Shown: positions 49,767-58,194 of the stretch, piece after piece
Numbering within the stretch: position 1 is the stretch's first letter
Layout: every line of letters begins with the position of its first letter
Assembly: GCA_963789785.1 (NCBI GenBank)
Contig: CAWBNC010000051.1
Location: 1 to 64,000, forward strand
From: JAEULH01 sp963789785
GTDB lineage: Bacteria > Pseudomonadota > Alphaproteobacteria > Rhodospirillales > Defluviicoccaceae
Reading direction: 5' to 3'
DNA length: 64,000 nt
Translations under genes and position numbers: made by a program
The notes under the pieces: model-generated
Told to the model about the DNA's origin: nothing
What the model saw: only the letters and a program-made list of their open reading frames with translations
The model's database searches: none

Positions 49767-50772
49767 TCAGGCGGCAACCTGCTCGCGGTCGGGCGGGGCC
49801 ATGAACTCCGGGCCGACCGGATCGGTCACTTCCTCCGCGACGATCCTGTCGATCTCGGCAAAAGTCTCTTCGTCGAGGCGCCAGCCCAGCGCGCCATCGA
49901 TCGGCGCGAGCTGTCCCGGTTTGCGCGCGCCCCACAGCGCCACGGAGACCCCCGGCTGATCGAGCACCCAGCGCAACGCCAGATGGATGACGCTCTTGCC
50001 GAAGCGCTCCTTCGCCAGCGCATCGAGCCGGGCGACGGCAGCAAGGTATTGGGCGAAGCGCGGTTTCTGGAACTTTGGGTCGACCGAGCGCAGGTCGCCC
50101 TCGGCGAAGGTCGTGTCTTCGCCCATCCGCCCCGACAGCAGGCCGCGGCAGATGGCGCCGTAGGTCAGGGTGGCGACGCCGTTGTCCTGGCAGTAGGGAA
50201 GAACGTCGGCGTCGACGCCGCGCTCGAACAGGTTGTAGGGCGGCTGGGCAACGTGCAGCGGCGACAGCTCGCGCAGCGCGTCCATCTGCGCCGGCGAGAA
50301 ATTGCTGACGCCGATCGCGCCGATCTTGCCGCTCGTTGAGCAGCCGCGTGCATTGCCTCCGCGGTCTCGCGGCACGGGGTCAGCGGGTCCGGCCAATGGA
50401 CGAAGTAGATGTCGATCCGGTCAGTGCGCAGGCGCTTCAGCGAGTCCTCGACCTCGCGTTCGATCCGGCCCGTGCGTGGCGTTGCGGAACGGCTGCTCGC
50501 CGCGCCAGTCGATGCCGACCTTGGTCGAGAGCACCACCCGGTCGCGCAGGCCGGCGTCGGCGAGGGTGCGGCCGACCAAGCTCCTCGGAGCGGCCGAAGC
50601 CGTAGACCGGCGCGGTGTCGATCAGGGTCACGCCCCTGTCGATGGCTTCCAGCAGGGTGCGCCGCGACTCCTCGTCGTCCGAGCCGCCCCACATCCAGCC
50701 GCCGAGCGCCCAGGTACCGAGGCCGATCCGCGAAGGCTGACGATCGAGGCCCGGAATCGCGATGGTTTCCAT
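49767..50772 (-). CDS. Aldo/keto reductase (at least two frameshifts)
   Basis: The pieces join into a ~330-residue AKR. The start METIAIPGLDRQPSRIGLGT follows an AAGGAGG ribosome site. Then come the active-site Asp and Tyr region (LIDTAPVYGFGRSEE), DSLKRLRTDRIDIYFVHWPD with the catalytic His, GKIGAIGVSNFSPAQMD, and VIHLALRWVLDQPGVSVALW near the cofactor site. Frame changes lie near 50585 and 50340-50480. It reduces aldehydes or ketones with NADPH; the substrate is unknown. It lies downstream of hypE on the same strand and upstream of the ABC importer, so it could belong to either transcript. Confidence 0.8.
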
Positions 50773-50958
50773 GAACTTGGCCTCCTTGGTTGCGATGGGA
50801 TAAGCGGCCCGCCGGACGGGAACGGCACTTCCCTGCGGGAGCGCGGTGCGGAGGTTTTTCCGGACCGGCCCGCCCGGCGGACAACGAAATCCTTACCGCA
50901 TCTCGTCGCAGGCTGACTTGCTCCAAAGCAAGCCGTAGCCGAAGGCAAAGACGAACCG

Positions 50959-51999
50959 TCAGCATATGCGCGGGAGCGGATCATCTTCCAGTTCTTCCAT
51001 CAGCCGCTCGCCGCCGAGTTCGGTTTCGACCACCACCTCGGCGGCGCCAGACCGTATCTCGCCGATCACCGCCGCGTCCGCGCACCCGGCCTCGTCGCGT
51101 ACCGCCGTCAGCGCCGCGTCGGCGTCCTCGGCTGCGACGACAGCCAGCACCCGGCCCTCGCAGGCGAGGTAGAGCGGGTCGTAGCCGAGCATCTCGCAAA
51201 CGGCCGCAACGGGATCGTGCACGGGTATGGCGGCGGCCTGAAGGCGCACGCCCAGCCCGGCGATCCGGCTGATCTCGTGTGCGACGGTGGCGAGCCCGCC
51301 GCGGGTCGGATCGCGCATGAAACGCAGGCCGGGCAGCTTCGTCAGCGCGTCGGTGACCGGCAGGACGCTGGCGCAGTCGGAGCGCAAGATCGCCGCGCAG
51401 CCCGAACTGCTCGCGGGCGAGCAGGACGGCGGTGCCGTGGTCGCCGACGGGGCCGCTGACGAGCAGGCGATCGCCGGCGCGGATGCGCTCGATGCCGAGG
51501 TCCAGCGCCGGGTCGCGAACGCCGATACCGGTCGTCGCCAGATAAATGCCGCCGCCTTCGCCGCGCCGGACGATCTTGGTGTCGCCGGCGACGATCCGCA
51601 CCGACGACGCGGCGCGCGGCCGCCGCCATCGAGGCGATCAGCCGGTCGAGCAGCGCGAACGGCAGTCCCTCCTCGATGAAGCAGCTCAAGGTCAGATAGA
51701 GCGGTCTGGCGCCGGAAACGGCGAGGTCGTTGACGGTGCCGTGGACAGCGAGGCTGCCGATGTCGCCGCCGGGAAATTCGAGCGGTTCGACCGTGAAGCC
51801 GTCGGTGGTGACCATGAGCCGATCTCGCCGGCGCCGGCGGCGGCAGGGCGGCGGCATCGACGGAAGTGTCGAGCAGCGGGTTGGCGAGGTGGCGGCGGAA
51901 GAGCCCCTCGATCAGCTCGCGCATCAGCCGGCCGCCGTTGCCGTGGGCGAGGGTGACGCGGTCTCCGTCCATCTTCGGCCCGGACCCGTTTGCGGACAT
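50959..51999 (-). CDS. hypE: Hydrogenase maturation protein HypE (three frameshifts)
   Basis: A ~345-residue HypE reassembled from several frames: VTLAHGNGGRLMRELIEGLF, TTDGFTVEPLEFPGGDIG, HGTVNDLAVSGARPLYLTLS, IVAGDTKIVRRGEGGG, GPVGDHGTAVLLAREQF, FMRDPTRGGLATVAHEI. The C-terminus is LPRIC, whose last Cys is carbamoylated by HypF and dehydrated to the thiocyanate that becomes the CN ligand of the NiFe site. Breaks lie near 51825, 51590 and 51380. The intact ending suggests the real gene works. It begins 2 bases after hypF. Confidence 0.9.
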   Translation of the reverse strand: MSANGSGPKMDGDRVTLAHGNGGRLMRELIEGLFRRHLANPLLDTSVDAAALPPPAPARSAHGHHRRLHGRTARISRRRHRQPRCPRHRQRPRRFRRQTALSDLELLHRGGTAVRAARPADRLDGGGRAPRRRCGSSPATPRSSGAAKAAAFIWRRPVSAFATRRWTSASSASAPAIACSSAAPSATTAPPSCSPASSSGCAAILRSDCASVLPVTDALTKLPGLRFMRDPTRGGLATVAHEISRIAGLGVRLQAAAIPVHDPVAAVCEMLGYDPLYLACEGRVLAVVAAEDADAALTAVRDEAGCADAAVIGEIRSGAAEVVVETELGGERLMEELEDDPLPRIC

Positions 52000-52001
52000 T
52001 G

Positions 52002-54362
52002 TCACGACAGGCCGGCGCCCGCGGCTTCGACAATCTGGCCGAAGCTGAGCCCCGCATCGTTGGCCGGCACGGCTTCCGCCAGCAGCACGCGGAAGCCCGC
52101 GGCGTCGAGCCCGCGCAGCGCGGCCTGCGTCAGCAGCCGGTTCTGGAAGCAGCCGCCGGTGAGGCCGACAACGGCCGACCCCGAACTCCTCGCGCACCCG
52201 TCGGGCCTGATCGACCAGCGCCGCGGCGAGGCTGGCGTGAAGGATCGAACCGCGCTCGCCGGCGCTGAGGGCGACGTCGAGAAGAACGGGCAGCAGCGGC
52301 GCCCAGTCGCTGCGCCAGACGCCGTTCTCGTCGCGGGCCAGCGGCAGCGCGACCGGCGGCGCGCCGTCGTGGCTCGCGGCCTCCAGCCACATCGGCCCCT
52401 GGCCCTCGAAACTTACCGTCTCGGCAACGCCGGTGAGCGCGGCGGCCGCGTCGAACAGCCGGCCGACGGCGCTTGTCTCCGGCGCGTTCAGCCGCCGCCG
52501 CCAGGCATGGCGGAGATCGTCGTCGGCGAATACAGCGCCGCGCGGCCACGTCGCGCCGGCCTGCCAGCACAGCGCCAGCGCGCTCCGCCATGGCTCGCGA
52601 CCGGCCGCCTCGCCGCCCGGCGGCGCGAACGGGCGGAAAGAGGCGACCCGGCGCCACGCGCCCGGCCGGCCGACCAGCGCCTCGCCGCCCCAGAGCGTTC
52701 CGTCGGCGCCGTAGCCGACGCCGTCCCAGGTGAAGACCAGCATCGGCTCACGAACCTCATGCTCGCCGGCCAGCGCCGACGCGTGAGCGTGGTGATGGAA
52801 GACCCGCGTCAGCGGCAGGCCGCAGCGCCGGGCCCAGCGCGTCCCGGCGTAGCCGGGATGGGCGTCGGCGACGACCCGCTCCGCCGTCACCCCGTAAAGC
52901 GCCTGCAGATCGGCGACGACCTGGCGGAAGACGGCGAGCCCGCGCGGCGTGGCGAGATCGCCGATGTGCGGCGAGACGACTGCCCGTTCGTCCCAGCCGA
53001 GCGCCACCGTCACCTTCTGCTGGCCGCCGACGGCGAGGAGAGGGCGGTCGAGCCGGACCGGCAGGCGCATGTTCAAGGGCGCCGACCCGCGCCCCAGCCG
53101 CAGCGGCCGGGCGCGGCCGGCGATGGTGCGGTAGACCGGATCGTCGGCCGGGCGGCGGATCGGCCGGTCGTGGTGGAGAAAAGCGTCGGCGATCCGCCCC
53201 AGGCGGGCCTCGGCCTCGCCCGTGTCTGTCAGCACCGGCTCGCCAGCTGATGTTGCCGGACGTGGCGACCAGCGGGCGGGCGAAGTCGCCGAGGAGAAGG
53301 TGGTGCAGGGGGCTGTAGGCGAGCATCACCCCGATCTCGGACAGGCCCGGCGCGATGCCCGCGGCGAGCGGCGCATCCGAGCGTTTCGCGGCGAGGACGA
53401 TGGGTCGGATCGGATCGACGAGCATGCTCGCTTCGGCCTCGCCCAGCCAGACGATCCGGCGCGCGGCATCCAGACGGTCGTCCCCCTCCTCGCCGATCAT
53501 CACCGCGAGCGGCTTGTGCGGGCGATGCTTGGCCGCCCGCAGCCTCACGACGGCGGCCTCGCTTATCGCGTCGCACATCAGGTGGTAGCCGCCGATCCCC
53601 TTGACCGCGACGACGAGCCCGGCGCGCAGGGCAGAGACGCAGGCCGCCAAAGCCTCCTCGCCCGCCGCCTCATTGCCGGCCGAGGCCTCGAACTCCGGCC
53701 GCGCTTGTCCTCCCACGAAACGACAGCCGCGGGCCGCAGACCGGGCAGGCCAGCGGCTGGGCATGATGGCGACGGTCGCGCGGATCGTCGTACTCGCGCC
53801 GGCAGTCCGGGCAGAGCGCGAAGCCGGCCATCGCCGTGTTCGGCCGGTCGTAGGGCAGGCGTTCGATAATCGTGTAGCGGGGGCCGCACTGGGTGCAGTT
53901 GATGAAGGGATAGCGGTAGCGTCGCTGTGTCGGGTCGCGCAATTCGGCCAGACAATCGTCGCAGGCGAAGTGGTCTGGGGCGACGAACGCGGCGCGCGGA
54001 TCGCCGTCGATGCTGGGCAGGATAACGAAGCCGCGCGACGCCCCTCGGCTCAGCTTGGCCCGCTTTTGCCGACTCGCCGCCAGCGCCGGGCGAGCGAGCG
54101 CCGGCGCCTTGGCGATCACGTCGGACCCGAACCGGGCCACCGCACCGGGGTCGCCCTGAACCAGAACGGCGACGGTGCCGGCGCGATTGCGGACCCATCC
54201 CGAAAGTCCGTGCGCCTCGGCGAGCCGGTATACGAAGGGGCGGAAACCGACGCCCTGGACACGGCCGACAATGTGGAACTCGCGGGCGATGATCGGACCG
54301 TGAAGCGGCGCATCGGTGGAGCGGGGGGCGCTCGGCCCGGCGCGATGGAGACGCACACTCAC
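52002..54362 (-). CDS. hypF: Carbamoyltransferase HypF (three frameshifts)
   Basis: A ~785-residue multidomain enzyme. It has an N-terminal acylphosphatase domain (EFHIVGRVQGVGFRPFVYRL), zinc fingers (ACDDCLAELRDP, INCTQCGPRYTII, ALCPDCRREYDDP, ACPVCGPRLSF), a YrdC-like carbamoyl-adenylate domain (VVAVKGIGGYHLMCDAISEA, LVATSGNISW) and a Kae1-like domain (VFHHHAHASALAGEHEV, WDGVGYGADGTLWGGEAL). The frame breaks near 53715, 53245 and 52175. The end continues TGGCFQNRLLTQAAL and stops at 52002. It transfers carbamoyl from carbamoyl phosphate to the HypE C-terminal Cys. The GTG at 54362 overlaps the hypD stop. Confidence 0.9.
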
Positions 54363-55517
54363 GTGCGCGCGGGCTCCGGCCGTCGCTCCCGGTCGCGGCG
54401 GGCGCCGGCGGACCACCAGATGCGGCAGGCGCCCTCGTCGGAGACCATGCACGGGCCGACAGGCTGGCGCGGCAGGCACGCGGTTCCGTAAAGCGGGCAG
54501 CCGGTCGGGTAGATCCGCCCCAGCACCACCTCGGCGCAGGCGCAGCCGGGCGGCATCTCGCCGACGCGTCGGCGGCCTTCGTCGACTTCCGCGGCGAAAA
54601 CCGGGCGGGCGTCGTGGGCGGCGTAGTCGGAGCGGAGCCGGTAGCCGGAGTTCGGAATAACGCCGATCCCGCGCCAGGGCGCGTCAACGATGGTCATTGC
54701 CTGGGCAAGATGGCGTTGCGCCGTCGGGTTGCCGCCGGCCCGGACCGCACCGGGATAGCAGTTATCGAGGAACGGGTTATCCTCGCAGATCTGGCGGAGT
54801 GTCGAATAGATCGCGGCGAGCAGGCTTTCGGCGCTGAAGCCGGCGATGGCGCAGGGCATGGCGTGGTCGCGGACAACGAACGCCCACTCCCCAGAGCCCA
54901 TGACGGTCGAGACATGGCCCGGCGCGATCAGGGCATCGAAGCCGGGCTTGGCGGACGCCAGCAGCATGGCGACCGCAGGCCAGGTCCGCCGCCCGGAGAG
55001 CAGGAGCAGCAGGTTGGCCGGCAGGCGCTCGCGCATCATGGCCGCGACCGGCGCCATCGTCGTCTCGAAGCCGACGGCAAAGAACACGACCGTCCGCGCC
55101 GGCTCGGCGTCGGCGATGGCGACCGCCTCCAGAGGGCGATGCGACCGGCCGGACATCGGCGCCGGCGGCCTTGGCCGCTTCCAGCGATCGGATCTCGCCT
55201 TTGCCGACGTTGGCCGGCACCCGTAGCATGTCGCCGAAGGTGACCAGGGTAACGTCGTGATCCAGTGCGGTCCGGATCGCCGCAAAGACGTCTTCTTCGG
55301 GACAGACGCACACCGGGCAGCCCGGCCCGGGGATCAGCTCGACGCCCGCAGGCAGAACCGAGCGCAAGCCTGCTTGCGCAATGGAGCGCTCGTGTCCGCC
55401 GCAGACGTTCATGATCTTGACCGGCCGGGGCAGGGGCAGCCGGCGGATCCGTTCGAGCCACTGCCGCGCCGGGGAATGCGCGCCGGCGCTGGCGGGAGTG
55501 GGCGCCGGTGCATTCAT
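54359..55517 (-). CDS. hypD: Hydrogenase maturation scaffold HypD (one frameshift near 55135)
   Basis: A ~386-residue Fe-S protein: KIMNVCGGHERSIAQAGLRS, PGPGCPVCVCPEEDV, TFGDMLRVP. After the frame change near 55135 it continues VGFETTMAPVAAMMRERLPA, GFSAESLLAAIYSTLRQI, MPPGCACAEVVLGRIYPTGC and CMVSDEGACRIWW. The Cys motifs hold the [4Fe-4S] cluster and the Fe(CN)2CO assembly site used with HypC. The ATG at 55517 overlaps the hypB stop (ATGA). Confidence 0.93.
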
Positions 55518-56398
55518 GGCGGGTTCGACCCGGCGTAGTCTACGGGGTGCGGATGAACATGGTCGGGGTCGACGCGGCCGCCATGATCGTGGCCATGGAC
55601 ATGGAAGGCGCTGGCCGCGTCCGCTCGCTGCGAAAGCCGTTGGCGGTTCTGGGCCAGCCGCGCCCCGAGCCAGTTGATCCATTCCTGCAGGCCGGTTCCG
55701 TCGCGCGCCGAGACGGAGAAGACCGGCGCTTCGTTCGCGAGCCCTCGCACCGCCGCCTCGGCCCGGGCAATGTCGAAATCGTCAAGGTGAGGGAGCAGGT
55801 CGGCCTTGCTGATCAGGACCAGATCGACGGCTCGGAACATCACCGGATACTTGGCCGGCTTGTCGTCGCCCTCCGTCGTCGCCAGCAGGGCGACCGCTTG
55901 ATGGTGGCCGAGATCGAAGCCTGCCGGACAGACGAGGTTGCCGACGTTCTCGATGAAGAGGAGGTCGAGCGCGGCGAGATCGAGCCCGTCGAGGGCGTCG
56001 TGGACCATCGTCGCGTCGAGATGGCAGGCACCGCCGGTGGTGATCTGCACGGCCGGGACGCCGCGCGCGCGGATCCGCCGGGCATCGTTGTCGGTCTCCA
56101 GGTCGCCTTCGATGACTGCAAGCCTCGGCCCGCCGCCGGGCTGGCGCGCCAACCCCCCGATGGTCGCTTCGAGCAGCGCTGTCTTGCCGGCGCCGGGAGA
56201 CGACATCAGGTTGACGACGAGAACCCCGGCCGCGTCGAAATGAGCCCGGTTATGGGCGGCGCGGCGATCGTTTTCGGCAAGAAGCCCCTGCAGGAGATCA
56301 ACCGTACGGACCGATCCTTTCCGCCCGTCGCCGTCAAATGCCGCCGGACTCGATGCCGCCGGCTTGGGACCGACGGCGCATCCGCAGCTCTGGCACAT
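55514..56398 (-). CDS. hypB: Hydrogenase nickel insertion GTPase HypB
   Basis: A 294-residue protein. The N-terminal high-affinity nickel motif is C2-x2-C5-x-C7 (MCQSCGCAVG). The GTPase domain has P-loop SSPGAGKTALLE (S66-T73), the metal site GGACHLD, and the usual ISKADLLPHL guanine-specificity segment. The C-terminus is histidine-rich (HVHGHDHGGRVDPDHVHPHP), a probable nickel store, although such clusters usually sit near the N-terminus. It hands nickel to the large subunit with HypA. It is intact. Confidence 0.95.
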   Translation of the reverse strand: MCQSCGCAVGPKPAASSPAAFDGDGRKGSVRTVDLLQGLLAENDRRAAHNRAHFDAAGVLVVNLMSSPGAGKTALLEATIGGLARQPGGGPRLAVIEGDLETDNDARRIRARGVPAVQITTGGACHLDATMVHDALDGLDLAALDLLFIENVGNLVCPAGFDLGHHQAVALLATTEGDDKPAKYPVMFRAVDLVLISKADLLPHLDDFDIARAEAAVRGLANEAPVFSVSARDGTGLQEWINWLGARLAQNRQRLSQRADAASAFHVHGHDHGGRVDPDHVHPHPVDYAGSNPP

Positions 56399-56416
56399 CG
56401 CGTTGTCCTTTCCCGC

Positions 56417-56833
56417 TCAGGCTTCGGCCGCGGCGCACGCTGCCGGCGCACCCGCGCCAGCCGCCGCAGGAGCCGTCTCCCCGCGCTCGCCGCATTCCAG
56501 CTCGACGCTCATCAGAATGAGCTCGTCGCCGCTGATCAGTTCGGTGCGCCAGTCGCCGCAATGGGCGCAGACCAGCCGGTTCGCCGCGGCCACCGATACG
56601 CCGGCGCACGTCCGGCAGCGAACCTGGATTGGCGGCGTCTCGAACAGGAGCAAAGCGCCTTCCGCAACCGTCCCGCTGCACGCAAGCGAAAACGCCCGCT
56701 CCAGCAGGCCCGATTCGACCCCGGAGAGCGGGCCGATGCCGACGGTCAGAGAGGTTACTGCCTCGGCGCCGTGCCGGCTGGCAACGGTGGCGACCTCGGC
56801 GAGCAGGCTGTGGCAGATGGAGAGCTCGTGCAC
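56417..56833 (-). CDS. hypA: Hydrogenase nickel incorporation protein HypA
   Basis: A ~138-residue protein starting VHELSICHSLL with the nickel-binding His2, and a zinc finger made of VRCRTCAG and LVCAHCGD. The tail is Ala/Glu-rich (ETAPAAAGAGAPAACAAAEA) beyond the usual HypA end. It delivers nickel with HypB. The GTG at 56833 lies 4 bases after the hypC stop and the stop is 18 bases before hypB. Confidence 0.92.
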   Translation of the reverse strand: MHELSICHSLLAEVATVASRHGAEAVTSLTVGIGPLSGVESGLLERAFSLACSGTVAEGALLLFETPPIQVRCRTCAGVSVAAANRLVCAHCGDWRTELISGDELILMSVELECGERGETAPAAAGAGAPAACAAAEA

Positions 56834-56837
56834 GACC

Positions 56838-57083
56838 TCACGCCGCCCCGTCGGCAAACACATCATCGGCGAAAATCTCGTCGAACAGCGCCCAGGTCGA
56901 GCCTGCGTCCTCGGCGCTGACCTTCTGAATGGCGTAGCCGACGTGGACGAGAACGTGGTCGCCGACCCCGACCGGCTCATCCTGGATAAGGAACAGGTTG
57001 ACGTCCCGCTCGACGCCCTTGGCGGAGCAGCGCGCCACATACCCCGTGACGCCGTCGACGCGCATCGGCACGGCAAGACACAT
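56838..57083 (-). CDS. hypC: Hydrogenase maturation chaperone HypC
   Basis: An 81-residue protein starting MCLAVPMRVDGVTGYVARCS with the essential Cys2 that binds the iron complex, followed by the small OB-like HypC fold (VNLFLIQDEPVGVGDHVLVH). An in-frame upstream Met adds seven residues, but family members start at MCLAVP. It opens the hyp operon, about 90 bases after gspK. Confidence 0.92.
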   Translation of the reverse strand: MCLAVPMRVDGVTGYVARCSAKGVERDVNLFLIQDEPVGVGDHVLVHVGYAIQKVSAEDAGSTWALFDEIFADDVFADGAA

Positions 57084-57145
57084 TCTCTCCTCCCATGGCG
57101 GCATTCGTTGTTATCGTTCTGCCGTTCGGCATCATACCAGACCTC

Positions 57146-57170
57146 GCGCGGCGCGGCGAGCGCGCCGCGC
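57146..57170. terminator. Strong GC hairpin between gspK and hypC
   Basis: A perfect 10-bp stem (GCGCGGCGCG at 57146-57155 pairing with CGCGCCGCGC at 57161-57170) with a 5-base loop. It lies 4 bases past the gspK stop and about 60 bases before hypC. No T-run follows on the minus strand. It could end gspDK transcription or lower read-through into hyp. Confidence 0.45.
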
Positions 57171-57173
57171 AGC

Positions 57174-58194
57174 TCAGCGCCGATCATCTGACGCCGGCGC
57201 CGGCGCGGGGTGAGAGCAAGCCGCATCACCCGGTCTGGCGAAGAGGATTCGCCGGCCCTGGCGCCAGACGCGGATAGTGTAAGGTTTGTCGCCGCCGTAC
57301 TCGACCGCGACGACGGCATCGCGCGCGAACACGGCGCCGCCGGCACTGCGGCCTTCGCTGTGCACGGTGAAGACGCCGATCATCGACCGGGGCGCGAACG
57401 AGCCTTCGCGGAGGATGGTCAGCGGGCCGGGCGGCAGCGGCGGCCATTGCTCCTCGCCGGTCCCGTTCTGATCCTCGTCCTGCCCGCGCCCCTGCGTCCT
57501 CGCCAGGGCCTCGCGGACCGGCGGCAGCGCCGCCTTCGCGTCCGGGTCCGGCTGGTCGCTGTAGACCGTCAGCGCCGGTGCGATCTTCCGGTAGATCTCG
57601 CCGGTCATGCCGGGAACCTGCTGCAGTTCCTCCAGGACAGCGAACGGGGCGTCGCCGGCATTGCCGGTGAAGTCCGTTTCGTCTTCGCCGCCGTCATCCG
57701 CCGTGGATGCATCGCCGCCGCCGCCACGGTACGCGACGATGGCATCGGCGAGGGCTTCGGCCTCGCGGCCGGCAACCCCGACAACATCCAACAGCGCGCG
57801 CAGAAGGCTGCGCGGCGCGAGGTTGAGGTCGATCTTGCCGCCCTCGTCGCTGATGGCGAAGCGGGCCGCGCCGCCGCCGAATTGCCAGGCGTAGATGGTC
57901 TGGTCGATCCTGCAGTCCGCCCTCGCTGACCGGAACGACCAGCCCGCCGGCCGCCCTTGCGACCGCAGCGTCGGCGATGGCCTCGGCCGAGGCGGCTTCG
58001 GCCATGTTGCGGGCCAGATTGACCTCAGTGCGGGTGCTGGTGCTGAAGCTTGCGGCGAGCGCGGCAAGAACCACCATCACCCACAACACCGCGATCAGTG
58101 CGATGCCGCTCTCCGCGATCCTGCGCCGGCCAAACCCGGCTGAAGGCTGCGGTGAGATCAAGAGGGCGCTGCGATCAGCGGACGCGATCCTCAA
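57174..58194 (-). CDS. gspK: Minor pseudopilin GspK (one frameshift near 57915)
   Basis: A ~339-residue protein: a prepilin-like start with cleavage region RRRIAESG before IALIAVLWVMVVLAALAASF, then the GspK head (SFSTSTRTEVNLARNMAEAA). After the frame change near 57915 it continues QTIYAWQFGGGAARFAISDE, GGKIDLNLAPRSLLRALLDV and EELQQVPGMTGEIYRKIAPA. Acidic residues that can bind calcium are visible in GGEDETDF. GspK caps the pseudopilus with GspI and GspJ, which are encoded 20 kb away. It overlaps the gspD 3' end by 20 bases. Confidence 0.88.

Noticed and set aside
50959..55517. hypE, hypF and hypD as pseudogenes
   Set aside because: All conserved motifs survive across several frames, including the HypE C-terminal Cys, which fits sequencing indels better than decay.
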